DNA from: Actinomadura opuntiae
GTDB taxonomy: Bacteria; Actinomycetota; Actinomycetes; Streptosporangiales; Streptosporangiaceae
DNA length: 64,000 nucleotides
NCBI RefSeq assembly: GCF_030283205.1
Contig: NZ_JASNWF010000005.1
Span: 1-64,000, forward strand
Direction of reading: 5' to 3'
Numbering within the stretch: position 1 is the first letter of the stretch; the number at the start of each line of letters is the position of its first letter. Below, in pieces: positions 63,514-64,000 of this stretch. The position numbers and the translations under genes were made by a program. Under the pieces are notes generated by a model. It did no database searches. It was given only the letters and a program-made list of their open reading frames with translations, and had not been told where the DNA came from.

Positions 63514-64000
63514 CCAGCCCGTCCGGCGCGGCTCCCGGCCGCGGACCGATGCCCTACGACCAGGACCGCTACCAGGATCTGATCCGCGGCATAGCGACGC
63601 TGCTGGCCCAGGCGGCCCCGCCCGGCTGGCGCCGCATCGACCTGCGCATGATGATGACCGTCGCCGTGTCCGACGCCGTCCTGACCGTGCCGATGGAGGA
63701 CGGCGGCACCGAGCCGGTCGAGATGCCCCGCGACATCCTCGAGATGGCCGCCGAACTCCGCTCCATCATGTACCGGCAGGACCGCGGCACCTGGATGAGC
63801 ATGCGCGTGATGCTCGAACCGCCCGGCTCCTACTACACCGCCTACAACAACGACTACGACCCGAACTGGGAACCGGAGATCCCGGACGAGGCCTACGCCC
63901 AGGACCTGGCCGCCTTCCCGCGCGCCGACGAGAACATCCCCGACTGGCTGCGCGCCCGCACCGGCCGCCCGCCGCTGCCGCCCCGGCCCGTCACCCCGCT
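63510..64000 (+). CDS. WR-domain protein (partial, runs off window)
   Basis: ATG 63510 overlaps the previous stop (ATGA), and 163 codons are visible. It reads LLAQAAPPGWRRIDLRMMMT, DILEMAAELRSIMYRQDRGT, WMSMRVMLEPPGSYYTAYNN and FPRADENIPDWLRARTG. This matches domain 1 of the preceding protein and, as I recall, the module found beside TNT-domain toxins in other actinomycetes, often annotated as immunity- or TNT-associated. The C-terminus lies beyond the window and might carry a TNT domain. Confidence 0.75.
   Translation, partial: MTSPSGAAPGRGPMPYDQDRYQDLIRGIATLLAQAAPPGWRRIDLRMMMTVAVSDAVLTVPMEDGGTEPVEMPRDILEMAAELRSIMYRQDRGTWMSMRVMLEPPGSYYTAYNNDYDPNWEPEIPDEAYAQDLAAFPRADENIPDWLRARTGRPPLPPRPVTP

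Overview
The window is very GC-rich, densely packed DNA in which translational-coupling overlaps (ATGA, GTGA) and GTG starts are frequent. Together with MurT/GatD, a GlfT2-type galactan locus, LytR-CpsA-Psr proteins, WXG100/type VII secretion (T7SS) genes and Gly/Pro-rich membrane proteins, this points to a filamentous actinomycete. An Actinomadura/Thermomonosporaceae-like host is my inference and was not tested by any search.

Layout. (1) 1-936: the edge of an IS5-like insertion sequence, which appears to have interrupted a gene divergent from a TetR regulator with a clear operator. (2) 921-8361: a small membrane protein, a Tat-type metallophosphoesterase, the gatD-murT peptidoglycan amidation pair, and two paralogous zinc-ribbon membrane proteins, with a perfect CRP/GlxR-type box between murT and the first of these. 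(3) 8365-16021: two proteins sharing an unusual GQVASG peptide, then a HerA-like ATPase and a membrane partner that looks like a degenerate FtsK/TraD-type ATPase. (4) 16274-31046: a cell-envelope glycan locus. The leftward operon is glf, glfT2, ABC permease, ABC ATPase, HAD protein and a double methyltransferase with a coiled-coil linker. The rightward operon is two sulfotransferase-like proteins, a GT2 and a GT-C glycosyltransferase. (5) 31043-41735: exported or envelope proteins, namely a GH43-like hydrolase, a lipoprotein sulfatase, an Ag85/esterase-like protein, an Asp-box membrane protein, a GT2 and an LCP ligase.

(6) 41858-64000: a T7SS accessory and effector region. It holds an EspI-like P-loop ATPase with a small partner, a DUF1266 membrane protein, a YbaB-like protein and a WXG100 protein. 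These lead into a 3465-residue polymorphic toxin. From N- to C-terminus I see a CpnT-like T7SS domain, a zincin (HEFGH), a DNA/RNA non-specific-type nuclease, a RelA/SpoT-type nucleotide pyrophosphokinase, a caspase-like His/Cys protease and an ADP-ribosyltransferase with R, STS and QxE motifs. Behind it runs a same-strand array of small proteins, two of which carry TNT (NAD glycohydrolase)-like domains lacking the expected catalytic Gln. They share modules as if shuffled by duplication, and the array continues past the right edge.

The multi-warhead toxin with its downstream array is the most interesting system here. The second is the galactan exporter operon carrying a WbdD-like methyltransferase/coiled-coil protein beside sulfotransferases. 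All domain calls come from reading motifs by eye.
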